From NCBI GenBank assembly GCA_020002185.1, contig CM034531.1, positions 46,306,029-46,370,028 of the forward strand: DNA of 64,000 nt. The letters run 5' to 3'. The notes beneath the pieces were generated by a model. It was given only the letters and a program-made list of their open reading frames with translations. It was not told the origin of the DNA and ran no database searches. The first letter of the stretch is position 1. Each line of letters starts with the position of its first letter. The position numbers and the translations under genes were made by a program. Below, piece after piece: positions 34,901-44,916 of this stretch. This DNA comes from Paraescarpia echinospica (lineage: Eukaryota > Annelida > Polychaeta > Sabellida > Siboglinidae).

Positions 34901-35083
34901 CTACAGTAATAATACCACCGGCACGAGTACCTTGAATCGGCCTCTGCGAGCCTTGCATATTGGCGTTCTCAAAGCCGACACGATTACAACGTCGTTGAAC
35001 GAAGCTCCACCAGTAAGTGTAACACTTTCGGTAACCACTCTTTCTGCCGTCGTACGGTTCATTGCTACTTCATTTATATTCAA
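16852..35083 (-). CDS. ACAA1: peroxisomal 3-ketoacyl-CoA thiolase (acetyl-CoA acyltransferase 1), 12 exons
   Basis: Catalyses the last step of peroxisomal beta-oxidation: thiolytic cleavage of 3-ketoacyl-CoA to acetyl-CoA and a chain-shortened acyl-CoA. Coding exons (minus strand, in order): 35083-34931, 33818-33725, 33148-33091, 32808-32729, 30501-30459, 29742-29635, 28885-28805, 28448-28352, 27469-27376, 26908-26729, 17800-17599, 16960-16852. They total 1,299 nt, giving 432 residues plus stop (family about 420). Every junction keeps phase and every acceptor is AG; donors are GT, although exon 9 uses the weak GTCCTC. Catalytic residues are visible: nucleophile Cys117 (MCSSGLQAV), NEAFAS at 342-347, His374 ([10 protein letters not shown]) and Cys405 (CIGTGMG). 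The C-terminus ends SRL, a PTS1 peroxisomal signal. The N-terminal RVVTESVTL (residues 15-23) has the spacing of PTS2 but Thr where His/Gln is required. The first ATG of the open frame was taken as start; Met8 is an alternative. Intron 10 (8.9 kb) is swollen by transposons. Confidence 0.95.
17599..17800 (-). CDS. ACAA1: ACAA1 exon 11 (NEAF and GHP motifs)
   Basis: Encodes [18 protein letters not shown], then [20 protein letters not shown], ending at KRRAK. Contains His374. The donor AG|GTAAGT is perfect. Confidence 0.93.
18505..18755 (+). repeat. putative 5' LTR and primer-binding site of gypsy I
   Basis: The end is supported by ...CCGTTACA (18755) followed directly by TGGTGTCAGGAATTGACC, a typical primer-binding site of gypsy-type elements. 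The start at TGTCGTGGTGCATCACAGGA (18505) is a guess based on the TG rule, because there is no second LTR to compare. A TATATA box lies near 18538. Confidence 0.5.
18881..19630 (+). pseudogene. gypsy I gag
   Basis: The frame 18881-19357 contains [20 protein letters not shown] and [13 protein letters not shown], typical of Mag-lineage gag capsids. A frameshift near 19355 moves it to the next frame ([19 protein letters not shown]). The zinc-knuckle region expected before the protease is missing. Confidence 0.75.
19631..22450 (+). pseudogene. gypsy I pol (protease, RT, RNase H, integrase)
   Basis: Protease motif [12 protein letters not shown] blocks [29 protein letters not shown] and catalytic [10 protein letters not shown]; RNase [14 protein letters not shown] and [18 protein letters not shown]; integrase zinc region [10 protein letters not shown]...CDVCNAHRP, core SDNASQYGS, and an NGKAED box. 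Frameshifts or stops occur near 20450 (a compensating pair), 20685, 21238, 21900 and 22100. Nonfunctional. Confidence 0.88.
22571..24960 (+). pseudogene. broken copy of a dispersed invertebrate protein family of unknown function
   Basis: A long plus-strand coding relic in several frames. Blocks in order: an acidic N-terminal region ([20 protein letters not shown]); [20 protein letters not shown] and HLR-type helix (22830-23110); [13 protein letters not shown] and [15 protein letters not shown] (23130-23230); [20 protein letters not shown] (23360-23420); [15 protein letters not shown] (23900) followed by [20 protein letters not shown] and [16 protein letters not shown] (24040-24190); [10 protein letters not shown] (24290); and a Cys-rich end with [16 protein letters not shown] (24810-24860). 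From memory, this arrangement is common in mollusc, annelid and cnidarian genomes as uncharacterised multi-copy genes. The DADTQIV...[10 protein letters not shown] part resembles FEN1/XPG-type PIN nucleases and the end resembles a CXC zinc motif; both are inferences. Many frameshifts. Confidence 0.7.
25214..25806. repeat. 31-bp minisatellite
   Basis: About 19 units of AATGTCATACCCCCTCACAT plus GAGGCTATTAC with point variants (CACACG, CCCAGT, GTCGGA). Within thiolase intron 10. Confidence 0.93.
25807..26728. other. thiolase intron 10, remainder, with CA-rich tract
   Basis: No coding signal. Positions about 26505-26690 are a C/A-rich low-complexity run (CACACACC words) whose open frame, rich in Pro, Thr and His, is an artefact. 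Confidence 0.5.
26729..26908 (-). CDS. ACAA1: ACAA1 exon 10
   Basis: Encodes [20 protein letters not shown] through [20 protein letters not shown] and PVALRRAG, matching the conserved thiolase core. The next exon is 8.9 kb away because of transposon insertions. Confidence 0.92.
28075..28325. repeat. degenerate ACATTACTGACAATG minisatellite
   Basis: About 11 imperfect copies of a 20-25 base unit (AACATTACTGACAATGCTG and variants) in thiolase intron 8. Confidence 0.7.
29810..30150 (-). pseudogene. RTE/Jockey-like LINE C-terminal fragment
   Basis: The minus frame 30144-29920 reads [20 protein letters not shown], then [19 protein letters not shown] and [16 protein letters not shown]. This is a standard 'RWAGHVARM...KRGRP..RWED.V..D' C-terminus of LINE polyproteins. 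Lies in thiolase intron 5 in the same orientation as the gene; 5'-truncated. Confidence 0.75.
31436..31525 (+). other. tRNA-like module, left arm of element II
   Basis: GTCCTGCTAGCTCAGTTGGT (A box) and CCGGTTCAATCC (B box) lie in sequence nearly identical to the module of element I. The acceptor stem does not fold canonically. Confidence 0.6.
31982..32075 (-). other. tRNA-like module, right arm of element II
   Basis: Minus-strand copy with GCTAGCTCAGTTGGTAAAGG and GCCGGTTCAATCCCGAC. This is the best-preserved T arm of the three. It lies in inverted orientation to the module at 31436-31525. Confidence 0.6.
32729..32808 (-). CDS. ACAA1: ACAA1 exon 4 (catalytic Cys)
   Basis: Encodes [20 protein letters not shown] and AVINIA. 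Cys117 in CSSG is the acyl-accepting nucleophile. The preceding residues are TTCRM, where the family usually has VNRQ, so a second Cys sits three residues before the nucleophile. Confidence 0.9.
34372..34690. repeat. duplicated segment with TCGAGCAGCTCGA hairpins
   Basis: A segment of about 50 bases (AAGTGCTCATGCATGCACGT through CGAACGAA) occurs at 34372 and 34558. TTATTTATCGAGCAGCTCGA-type palindromic words occur near 34430, 34620 and 34662, and could form several alternative hairpins. In thiolase intron 1. Confidence 0.75.
34705..34890. repeat. 42-bp tandem repeat
   Basis: Four to five imperfect units of GTCTGACCTCACGCACGAAA plus AGTACTTCAAAGTGAACTATG, ending 40 bases before thiolase exon 1. 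Confidence 0.75.
34931..35083 (-). CDS. ACAA1: ACAA1 exon 1
   Basis: Encodes residues 1-51, ending [20 protein letters not shown] plus RFK, the start of the thiolase N-terminal domain. The donor is AAG|GTACTC. The PTS2-like but imperfect nonapeptide lies here. LINE B begins about 300 bases upstream, so little host promoter sequence remains next to the gene. Confidence 0.9.
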
Positions 35084-35394
35084 GTTAAGTTAAGTATTTT
35101 TGTAAACACAAAATACGATCCAGCACGCATGTGGGTCGCACATCACGTACACTGACCTCAATTATAAGGTCAAGAGGTCAGTGATCCGTACGCGTGTAGG
35201 CAACGCGTGTAGCCTTGATTGTCCAGGTGCCGTGAGGTGGCAGCACTCGCCCCTCACAAGTTGCTGGATAAGTCAATTGTCGATGGGCACCGAAAAAACA
35301 TGTACATGGAGGTCACTGTTATGTGGTAATTTTTGCAATCGAATACATGGCTGTGTAATTTAATGTAACATGAAAATTACGAATTACAGATGAA

Positions 35395-36780
35395 CTTAAA
35401 TACATACACAAACTGGGAGGGTCAAATAATAAAGGTTAGTGGAGGAAGGTTGTCGCAGACCATAGTCATAGGAAATATATACCGACTCCCTAGACAATCA
35501 AACGAAAATTGTTACGAATTCATAAATGAATTTACACCGATTATATAAAACCTACAAAATAAACAAAAACATAACCTTATTCTTGCTGAGGATTTTAATA
35601 TAAATATGCTTAAAATAAATGACAATGCAGTGCTTTTTTGAAATGGTAACATCATTTAGTGGCACTCTAATTGATAATTTTGTATGTAACTTTGCAAAAG
35701 ATATACTAGAGAGTAAAGTTGGCATTTTGAGTAAAAAAAATTCTGATCATAAACCCTATTTTATGTTTTTAGATACTGTTCTGAAAAAGGAACACCCTTC
35801 CAAATTTATTTAAAAAAAATTAACATTCAAAATAGAGATGCTATGTTAAAGGTATATACTGATTTAGTTGCTTCTAATATATACAATAAGTTAAATATAA
35901 ACTTACATGCAGACCCAAACCTAAACTATAACGTTACCCTTATTGAAATAAATAAATCTAAAAATAAATATATGTGTAGTAAGATACAGATACAAACATA
36001 ACATGTTTCCATGGATAACTTGAGGTCTATTAAGATCAATACAATATAGGGATAAATTGCATAAGCAACTAAAAGTAATTGAATATGAGATAATTAAAAG
36101 TAATTTTAAATCGTATAACAATATTCTAAAAAAGTATTCGGACATCAATGCGAATGTACTTTGAATCATGTTTTAACAAGTTCAAATTTGATATAAAAAA
36201 ACCTTGGAATACAATAAATAAAATATTGTCCAAAGTAAAACTAAGACATCATTTCCAAAATGTTTCGATGTTTCTGACTCTAAAATATCTTATAAGCTAG
36301 ATATTGTTAACATATTTAATACATCCTTTATAACTGTAGGCCAGAATCTAGCTAAAAGCATTAAATATAATGGTATAAATGATCATTCCTATTATCTAAA
36401 TAAACGAATCAATTCTGTTATAATGTTTCAATGTTTTGACGAAGAAACCACAAGGAAAACAATAAGTATTCTGTCAAACAAAACGAGTTGTGGATTTGAT
36501 GGCATTTCCACCAAGCTGCTAAACATTATTGGACCCGCAATTACTAAATCCTTAACCTCATTAACACATCAAGTATTAACCACAGGAATATTCCCTGATA
36601 ACTAAAAAATTGCCAAGTAATTCCTATTTATAAAAAGGCGACTCAACATTATTTGAAAATTATAGGCCAATATCGCTTTTACCAGCTATTTCAAAAATAC
36701 TAGAAAAAGTTAATTTTGACCAAGTGTCTTTATATCTGTGAGATACAAAGCTACATTTTGATCATCAATATGGTTTTCGT
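35395..36780 (+). pseudogene. LINE B, 5' portion (endonuclease to early RT)
   Basis: Plus-strand blocks IGNIYRLPRQSNENCYEFIN, ILAEDFNINML and SDHKPYFMF come from an APE-type endonuclease. They are followed by TSCGFDGISTKLLNIIGPAI, ISLLPAISKILEKVNFDQV and HFDHQYGFR from the RT fingers. Frameshifts and stops throughout. The sequence breaks at 36780 inside the QYGFR...HSTE region because LINE A has inserted; LINE B resumes at about 46296. Confidence 0.8.
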
Positions 36781-39700
36781 CTTTGATTTTGACTTTGATT
36801 TTATCCAATATAAAATTTAAACTTGTGCATACATAAAATATAAATACAGGGTACATTAAATATAAAGGATGACACAAGAAATTGTATGCACTTGTTTTCA
36901 TTGTGGTCCTTGGACAGACACAGACAAATACATCACAAAATAACATACTAACACAACAATAATAAATAAATACTACCGGTAGTTACTGTTCTGTTCAGAT
37001 GTCAAAAGACATTGATAATTGTAATATTAAGAAGGGAGGGACATTACCTCCTGATTATAAACATTATTAAGTCATTTGAAAAACCGACTCATGTACTACA
37101 AATACATAATACCAGTGTTTTAAATAAAACACTTTTAACAAAAGATGCGTCATCAATAAAAAACTGTTTAAAAATATTATAAATAAAAAAGTTAGAATAA
37201 AAAACAGGTACCTCAAAAATAAGATTGAATTAAAAGTAAATAAATGAACTGGCTTCCTGATCATTAAGATAATTGAACAAAAACTGTTTCACTAAATGTT
37301 TAAATTGTTTTTTGTTTGTAGCACCTTGTGTATGTTATATGGCAATGCATTCCATGCCTGTATACCTGTGTAGTAAAAGAAGTTTGACCGAAAGATTTAA
37401 CATACGGCACATGAAGAGACAAAGTACTAGATCTTGTATTTATACTGTCCTGCTTGTGTGTTACGTTGAAAGAATCGGACAAATAAATCGGTGCTCTGTC
37501 ATTGACAATATTATAGACAAAATTTAGTTGCTTAACCCTTAGTTGACATGTCTAAACTCCTTCCAATGTGGATTCTGGCTGGTGCATTAAGAATGAAACG
37601 GATTACCTTGTTCTGGGTACACTGTAGTCTAGTTTTACTTGGTTAAACCCGACAACCATGATGAACAGGCATAGACAAAATTACATTGTATTAAGGCAGA
37701 GGTAAGAAGTTTTTTATTTTCATGTTGACATTTCTTGTTTGCCTGTACAATAATTTTAACTTAGCATTTGATTTACAAATGATCTTCTCAGCCACTCCTT
37801 CTCCAGTCAGTGACTGATCTAACTCTACACCTAGGCACATTTCACCTGCATGGAATTACATGTGTGGAGATTACGTTTCGATCCAAAAAGGATTGATTCA
37901 GTTTTCTCTATATGCATGGAGGGACAGTTTGTTATTTATCAGCCATTTTCTGGCTGCCTCAAGCTCCGAAGAGAGACTTTCTTGGATGTGTTGGTCGTTC
38001 TTACCCGAAACTATCAGGGCCGAATCGTTAGCGTACAAAAGAAGTTTGCAGCGAACAGCGAACATAATATCATTATTAATACATATTAGAAACAGTAACG
38101 GTCCGAGAATTGACCTTTGAGGTACACCACATGTGACAGTCATCGGTTTCGATAAGGTACCACCAATTTCAACTGATTGTCGTCGTTCATATAAATATGA
38201 TTGAAACCAAACTATGGCAGATTTGTGAAGTCCTATAGCTTCGATTTTGTTAAGCATAATCTTATGGTCTACGGTGTCAAAAGCCTTCAGAAGGTCAAGA
38301 AGCACCATACCTATATAATCACCTTTATCTTGTTCCTGTTTCAGGAAGTCTGTGAGATGTACTAAACATGTTTCGGTAGAATATAGAAGGATCTAAAACC
38401 AGATTGATATTCATATAGGATCTGATGTGCTTGGAGATACTCGTCCATCTGTTGATAGACGATCCTCTAAAATAATTTCGAGATCGTATTCAGAATCGAG
38501 ATCGGCCTGTAATTACCGGCTTCCATCTTACTATTCTTTTTATAAATGGGCATCACTCTTGCTGATTTAAGATCTTCTGGAATTTCGCCGGTGGACAAAG
38601 ATAAATTTAAAATATGCGCCAAAGGAGACGCAATGTGCTTAGCACCATCCTTAATAAATCTGGGTGACAATATATCCAAACCAGTTGCCTTGTTTGAGTT
38701 TAGTTTGCTAAGAATACTTAGTGCTTTGTTCTCGCTGACTTCACTAAAACAGAAACTATTACTGCATGGTGACACCCAGTGATTTGTAGAAGTCTTGGAT
38801 GTGTTGCCCTTCATATTTACCATTACTTGGTGGAAGTTTGCCAGCCAGTGTTGAGGCTACATCAGCAAAAATAATTGTTAAAATGCTTAGATACTATTGA
38901 TTTATCAAAACAGTTGTTGTTATCGATATCGAGTCCTATACTGCCTGACTTAGTTTCACACTGAGACGAAGTTCCGAGGCTTTGCAGCACTTGCCATAAT
39001 TTCTTTGGTTGTTGTTGTTTGAATTCGTTAGCCTTGTTAGCAATGAAGTCTGATTTGGCCTGTTTCTTCTTATATTGAACCTGATTCCGAAGATAAGTGT
39101 ATTTTCCGTGAAAACTTATGTTTTTGGTTCTTTGAATTTTTTAAATGCCCGATCTCTTTCATGAATGAGATGCAGTATCTCCCCGGTCATCCATTGAGCG
39201 GTACGCTGTTTAATCGGACATATACTTCAAAGGGGCAGTGTTATCAATAACGGCCATTAACTTAGATTTAAAATGATAAAAAACCTCGTGTACAGAGTTA
39301 ATATCCAGTACATTTTGCCAATCTACCTCCTGCAGTTTTGCTTCAAAAGTAGTTTTTGAGCGATCTTATTGTCACACCGCTGTGTTGATTAATAGGAATT
39401 TTCTTGCATATGCGTGTACAATGTATTAATTAGTGGTCACCCAAGCCAAGATCTAATACACGACATTGTGTTATTTTAGCAGGGTCTGAGATGAGGATGA
39501 GATCTAAGATGGTGGATTGTGTACTGGTAAACCTTGTAGGTGTGTTAATAAGCTGGGTCATACCAAACATAGACATATAATGCTTATGTGACACATGCAA
39601 CTAATTAGTATGAATATTCAGGTGAGAGTAGTCAACGTTAAAGTCACCCATTATGATGAATTCTTGGTTGGTGAAAGAATTACATTCCATGCAGCATTGT

Positions 39701-39877
39701 TCGAGTATATTAAAAAAGTCCATCTGCTTGGGTGGACGTACGGTACGTAGCATACACCAATTAAAATAGGTTTGGTCTTAGGTCAATACAATTCAGCCCA
39801 CACAGTTTCTAGATTAGTATATATATATATATCGTTTCTCGGTTTGAAACCAATGCCACTTCTAATGTAGATACATA
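36781..39877 (-). pseudogene. LINE A (CR1-like), 3' portion: rest of endonuclease, RT, tail
   Basis: Read leftward on the minus strand: ICIYIRSGIGFKPRND (about 39880-39815); MGDFNVDYSHLNIHT (about 39650); AGNYRPISILNTISKLF (38520-38467); LLDLLKAFDTVDHKIMLNKI, TCGVPQRSILGPLLF and catalytic box LLLYANDSALIV (38310-38020), where the canonical YADD is YAND; C-terminal blocks to about 37240; then a 3' tail ending in repeats of AAAATCAAAGTC (36780-36810). Frameshifted and dead. The 5' end is cut off by gypsy II at 39877 and continues at 44917. Confidence 0.85.
39873..39877 (+). repeat. target-site duplication, left copy (gypsy II)
   Basis: ACATA here and at 44912-44916 flank the LTR element exactly. 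Removing one copy and the element restores the LINE A endonuclease frame (GGVCIYIRSG). Confidence 0.8.
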
Positions 39878-40038
39878 TGTCGTAGTATTATGCGCTTTAG
39901 TATGACCTCATTATACTAGAGGTTAGAGTTCAGTTGTTCACGTGTTGGGCTTTGATTAAACATCCATTCCTTCTAACGTGTCTTGTAGTAAACTGTCATA
40001 TAATGGCTATTATCAGTACATCCAAACAACACAACAAA
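39878..40038 (+). repeat. 5' LTR of gypsy II
   Basis: Begins TGTCGTAGTATTATGCGC. Matches 44753-44911 almost base for base. Followed at 40040 by TGGTGGCAGCGACGAGAAC, the presumed primer-binding site. Confidence 0.88.
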
Positions 40039-40492
40039 ATGGTGGCAGCGACGAGAACAAACTAAGGGCGGCGGTAACGTATTGACACTGAAATCGTGAA
40101 CTTTGAATCAACTGATGAGTGAAAAATATATCTTTATTCGCCGTGCCTAAAATTTGTTCAAAAGAATCACGCGCAACATGAATGACGTCACTCGACAGCC
40201 GCGTCGGGATCAAAGTTCACATCACATGCAAATGGACAGCTACGTGTAAACGACAGAGACATTCAGCCTTCTGTAATTTTTTCCGGGACTCATAAAAGCG
40301 GTCTGGCTGGCTAGCAATTGAACACTGTTGCAGTCTGTTGTTATAGCTAGGCATATAACCCATATTGTCATAATTATAACTGACCGGGGCTCATTAAAGC
40401 AGCCTGGCTGGTAGTTTTAAGCTACACAATTTATAAGACACACAGCTAACACGCTACTAGTAGGCGCGAATTGGCTAACGACAACAGCGAAC

Positions 40493-42151
40493 ATGGATCA
40501 CGCACCAAGAATGGATTGGTCAGTGGAAAATCAAGCAGAAACATTCAAGTTATTTAAACAACGACTTGAATTATACTTCAAAGCAAAGCGAATTGAGGAA
40601 GGAGAACAAGTAGTACACATTCTACTACAAGTCGGCGATGAAGGACTACGCCGATACAACTCTTGGAGCCTCACAGAAGAGGAAAGGAAAGATCCTACCA
40701 AGATATTCGCCAAATTCGTTGAACAACTTGAGCCGTGTGAGAACTATCGCATCAGCCGGTTACGACTTATGCACTACCGTCAAAGGCCAGAAGAAAACTT
40801 AGATTGTTTCATAAACAGATGCAATTTGCTAGCTCTGAAATGCGAGTTTCAAGATAACGAATTGAATGAGCGACTCGTTGAACTGATCATAGCTGGTACG
40901 CCAATTCCTGATTACCAGAAGGAATTGCTTGGAAAAAACAAGAACTACACACTGGACGAAGCAATTCAGTTGGGACGAGCGTATGAAGCGAGTGCCTCCC
41001 ACGTCCAGCAGATTCGTGACATGGGAACAGTGGCGACAACTGCGGTGCATAGCTTCAGACGTGGTGCAAACTCATCCGCCAAATGTCGCAACTGTGGTCA
41101 ACAACACCCATTCAAACCGCGTGAAAGTTGTCCAGCGTTTGGAGTCAAGTGCAGAGCGTGCGGCAGAATGAACCACTGGGCGAAATGTTGTCTGACTAAG
41201 AAAAAACAGCATGCCAACAACATCACGCCACATCAGCGCGGACGTTCGAAATCCAGGAACAGGAACGAGCATCGGCAACGACAACATTCGTATGCAAACG
41301 AGAAGTCAATTCATCAAATGCGATCCAATGCACAGAACACTGACACACTTGAACAGTCATTTGATGCACTCAGTTTTCATGATGTGAAGGTGTCAGCAAT
41401 GTGTCTCGGGCAATATAATCGCGACGAAGCCTATGCGCAGGTGCAAATTAAACTGAGCAATCGTCCTGGCATCCACAATTTGAGCCTGAAAGTGGACACA
41501 GGCGCACAAGGCAATACACTTCCACTGCGAACATTTCGACGCATGTATCCGGACAAGTTAAATGCTGAGGGGTTCCTCGTTGATAACATCGTCGCAGCAA
41601 CAAGAGGCGCACGATTGACGGCGTACAATGGCACGTCCATCACATGCCATGGCGTGGTTAACATTTCATGCAGCTACAACAAGTCGGCATGGGGTGACAC
41701 TCGGTTCTACATCGTTGATGTAACCGGCCCTGCAGTGATTGGTCTTCAGTCGTGTGAAAAGTTGAAGCTGGTGACTCTACATTGCACCATCAAGACGCAC
41801 TCCTCAACAGAAGATAGACCTGCTACGGGACAATCAGCTGTCACGAGCACAGCCTCTATAAACAGCGTTGATGACCTCACTAGAATGTATCCAGAACAGT
41901 TTGACAGAATCGGCTGTTTTCCTGGTGACGTGAAGTTGGTGGTGGATCCCGCAGTTCCTCCTCGCGTGAATCCTCCAAGAAAGACACCAATTGCGCTAAA
42001 AGATGCTATCAAAAGCAGTCTTGACTCCATGGTGGAAAATGACGTCATACGCAAAGTGCATGAGAATGAGCCAACAGAGTGGGCCTCAAGCCTGGCATAT
42101 GCAAAGAAGAAATATGGGAGCCTAAGAATATGTTGGACCCCAAGTTCTTGA
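40493..42151 (+). pseudogene. gypsy II gag, protease and start of RT
   Basis: 552-codon frame. Residues about 1-180 are a gag capsid-like helical region. At about 200-240 there are two zinc knuckles (CRNCGQQHPF and CRACGRMNHWAKCC; the second is CX2CX4HX3C). Then comes the protease with VDTGAQGNTLPL and the RT start (NDVIRKVHENEPTEWASSLA). The frame ends prematurely after YGSLRIC because of a 1-base deletion near 42130; RT continues in the next frame. Confidence 0.9.
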
Positions 42152-43745
42152 ATCAGGCACTGAAGAGACCGCAACACAAAATTCCTACGTTGGAAGAACT
42201 TAATCACAAGTTCACAGGAGCAAGATATTTCTCCAAACTTGACGCCAAAGCCGGATACTGGGGTGTCCAGCTTCACAAGGACTCTCAACTCCTCACTACG
42301 TTTCAATCTCCTTACGGTCGATATGCCTTCAAGCGACTTCTATTCGGCTTGTCTGCATCACAAGACATCTTTCAATCCAGGATGGACATGATTCTCGAGC
42401 AGTGTGATGGAGCAGAGGGAATCGCTGACGACGTGGTGGTTTACGGTGCCACAGAAGATGAACATGACAGAAATCTTCATCAACACATGACCACTGTGTC
42501 GAGGAACGGGCTTGTCTTCAATTCCAGCAAGTGCCTGATCAAGAAGAGCAGTGTCCGTTTATTTGGCCTCATCTACGGCATCGATGGCATCAAACCTGAT
42601 CCGGACAGGATCCGCGATCTGCAAGACATACCACCACCTCGAGACAAGAAAGAGCTTCAGCAGTTTCTTGGACTCATGACCTTCTTGAGCCCATTCATAC
42701 CGAACTTGGCTGACAAGGCTTCAATGCTTCGAGATCTACTGAAAGAAGACAGCATGTTCATGTGGGAACCGCACCATCAAAGTTGCTTCGATGGTCTGAA
42801 ACATCTTGTCACCTCAAGGTCAAGTCTTCAATACTTCAACGTGTCCAAAACGCCCATACTTCAGACAGACGCTAGTCTCCTTGGACTTGGCGCGGCGTTA
42901 CTTCAAGAGAACGAGTCTGGTGTAATCCAACCGGTGGCATACGCATCGAAGAGTCTATCAAGCGCAGATAAACGATATGCCTGCATTGAGCGAGAGTTGC
43001 TAGCCATTGTTTTTGGCACACAACGGTTCCACACATACCTATACGGACGCAAGTTCAAGGTCGTCACGGACCACAAGCCTCTCGTTGCGATCATCCAGAA
43101 AGGTCTTGTCAACTCTCCACCGCGACTACAAAGAATGCTCCTCAAACTGCAAGGGTATGACATGGAAGTTGAATACCAACCAGGAAAGGACATTGTCCTT
43201 GCGGACACATTCTCGCGTCTTCCAAGTACGCACAACACAGAAACGATCGACCTTGATGTTCGTGTTGACTTCGTCCGATTCTCTGATGAACGCATCCAAG
43301 AGCTGAGGAACAAGACGAAGGCTGATCCAGTTCTCCAAGCACTCTCCGAAACGATCGTGACTGGATGGCCCGAAACAATAAAGGAGTTGCCAACTAGCAT
43401 CCGTTCGTACTGGTCGTTCCGCGATGAACTCTCCGAGGAAGATGGTATCCTATTGAAAGGAACACGAGTCGTCATTCCTGAGAGCATGCAGACATTCATA
43501 CTGGGGACACTACACTACGGTCACCTCGGCATAGAGAAGACGAGACTCAGAGCAAAAGACTCTGTGTGTTGGATCAACATCAATCGTGACATTGAGACTA
43601 CAGTCAAGTCGTGTGGCATCTGTCAAGAACACCAACCAGCGCAGCAGCACGAGACGCTACAGCCGCACGAAGTACCGAGTAGACCTTGGGAAGTGGTTGG
43701 TACAGACATGTTCTTCTTCAACGACGCAGACTGGCTCATCTTTTG
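42125..43745 (+). pseudogene. gypsy II RT, RNase H and integrase N-terminal half
   Basis: Continuation of pol: SPYGRYAFKRLLFGLSASQD; catalytic GIADDVVVYG; RNase H LQTDASLLGLGAALLQ and ADKRYACIERELLAIVFGTQ; integrase zinc-binding HYGHLGIEKTRLR...CGICQEHQP; and GTDMFFFN with the first integrase Asp. A frameshift near 43740 moves the rest into another frame. Confidence 0.9.
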
Positions 43746-44596
43746 CGGACTACTATTCAAAATTTCCCATCGTGCGCAAAATGCCGAAGCCATGTCTAAG
43801 CTCAACCGTCGTTTCTGTCACAAAGCAGATCTTCAGCGAGACAGGCGTTCCTATGCGTGTCGTGTCGGACAATGGCCCGCATTTCGCCAGTGCATGCTAC
43901 ACAGACCTGTCAAAGAAGATGGCATTCCAACACGTAACGTCTTCGCCGAGGTATCCACGCTCAAACGGCTTCATCGAACGCCAAATCCAAACCGTGAAGC
44001 ATGTCATGAAGAAGGCGAGGCAAAGTGGGCAGGATCTCGACTTGGCGCTACTGTGTTTGCGAACAACGCCAATTGACAGCAAACTTCCAAGTCCAGCAGA
44101 GCTCCTCAATGGTCGCAAAGTACAGTCAACTCTTCTGACGAAAATCGTTGACACACGCCAAGATCATGACGATATGAGAACGAGGCTACAAGAGCGACAG
44201 GACAAGATGACGTTTCAGCACGATCAACACGCAAGATATCTCCCGCCTCTGCACAACGGTCAAGCAGTTCGCTTCCGTGATCAAGACGGCCGGTGGAGAC
44301 CTGCGACGGTCCTTGACAAAAGACCGAATCCAAGATCGTACATTCTCACGACACCGAGCGCAAGCACTATCCGAAGAAACAGAAATCAAATCCGAGACAA
44401 CTCGACTCACCCGATCGTCAGGAGAGTATCGTTTGCCAGTCCGACTACAATCCAGCCCGCTCCAGCTGTTGTGGATTCAACTACTCCCACGAAGACTACA
44501 GACGGCTCGGCTGAGAACATTGTTCAAAATAATACAACTGGACTATATGTGACCTGCTCTGGTCGTCATATTAAGCAGCCTCAGCGCTATGCATGA
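43740..44596 (+). pseudogene. gypsy II integrase C-terminal half
   Basis: Contains VVSDNGPHFASACYTDLS (second catalytic Asp), YPRSNGFIERQIQTVKHV (catalytic Glu) and a basic C-terminal domain (RFRDQDGRWRPATVLDKRPN), ending SGRHIKQPQRYA. Confidence 0.9.
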
Positions 44597-44740
44597 ATAG
44601 ATACAAAGACTGTAAGCAAGGCATACTGTATAGTTTATAGTATAGTTAAATCTATTGCATGTTGTTATTTTACAAGTTTACAGTTATTTCAGAGACTTTA
44701 TAACAAGTTACTTTGAGTAAGTCATAATCTCTTCTTTTGT

Positions 44741-44752
44741 AAAAAAGGGAGA
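44741..44752 (+). promoter_or_regulatory. polypurine tract of gypsy II
   Basis: AAAAAAGGGAGA abuts the TG start of the 3' LTR; it is the plus-strand primer for reverse transcription. Confidence 0.85.
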
Positions 44753-44911
44753 TGTAGTATTAGGCGCTTTAGTATGACCTCATTATACTAGAGGTTAGAG
44801 TTCAGTTGTTCACGTGTTGGGCTTTGATTAAACATCCATTCCTTCTAACGTGTCTTGTAGTAAACTGTCATATAATGGCTGTTATCAGTACATCCAAACA
44901 ACACAACAACA
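44753..44911 (+). repeat. 3' LTR of gypsy II
   Basis: Begins TGTAGTATTAGGCGC and ends CA at 44911, next to the right ACATA duplication (44912-44916). Confidence 0.9.
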
Positions 44912-44916
44912 ACATA

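Larger units (their letters stand above)
39878..44911 (+). mobile_element. Ty3/gypsy element II, structurally complete, recently inserted
   Basis: 5.03 kb element with two LTRs, primer-binding site, gag-pol, polypurine tract and a 5-bp ACATA target-site duplication, inserted in antisense orientation into the endonuclease of LINE A. The two LTRs differ by only two substitutions and one 3-base indel plus the last bases, indicating a young insertion. Two frameshifts in pol (about 42125 and 43740) break the coding region. Confidence 0.93.

Noticed and set aside
42903..43499. 198-codon minus ORF
   Set aside because: Antisense shadow of the gypsy II RNase H/integrase region.
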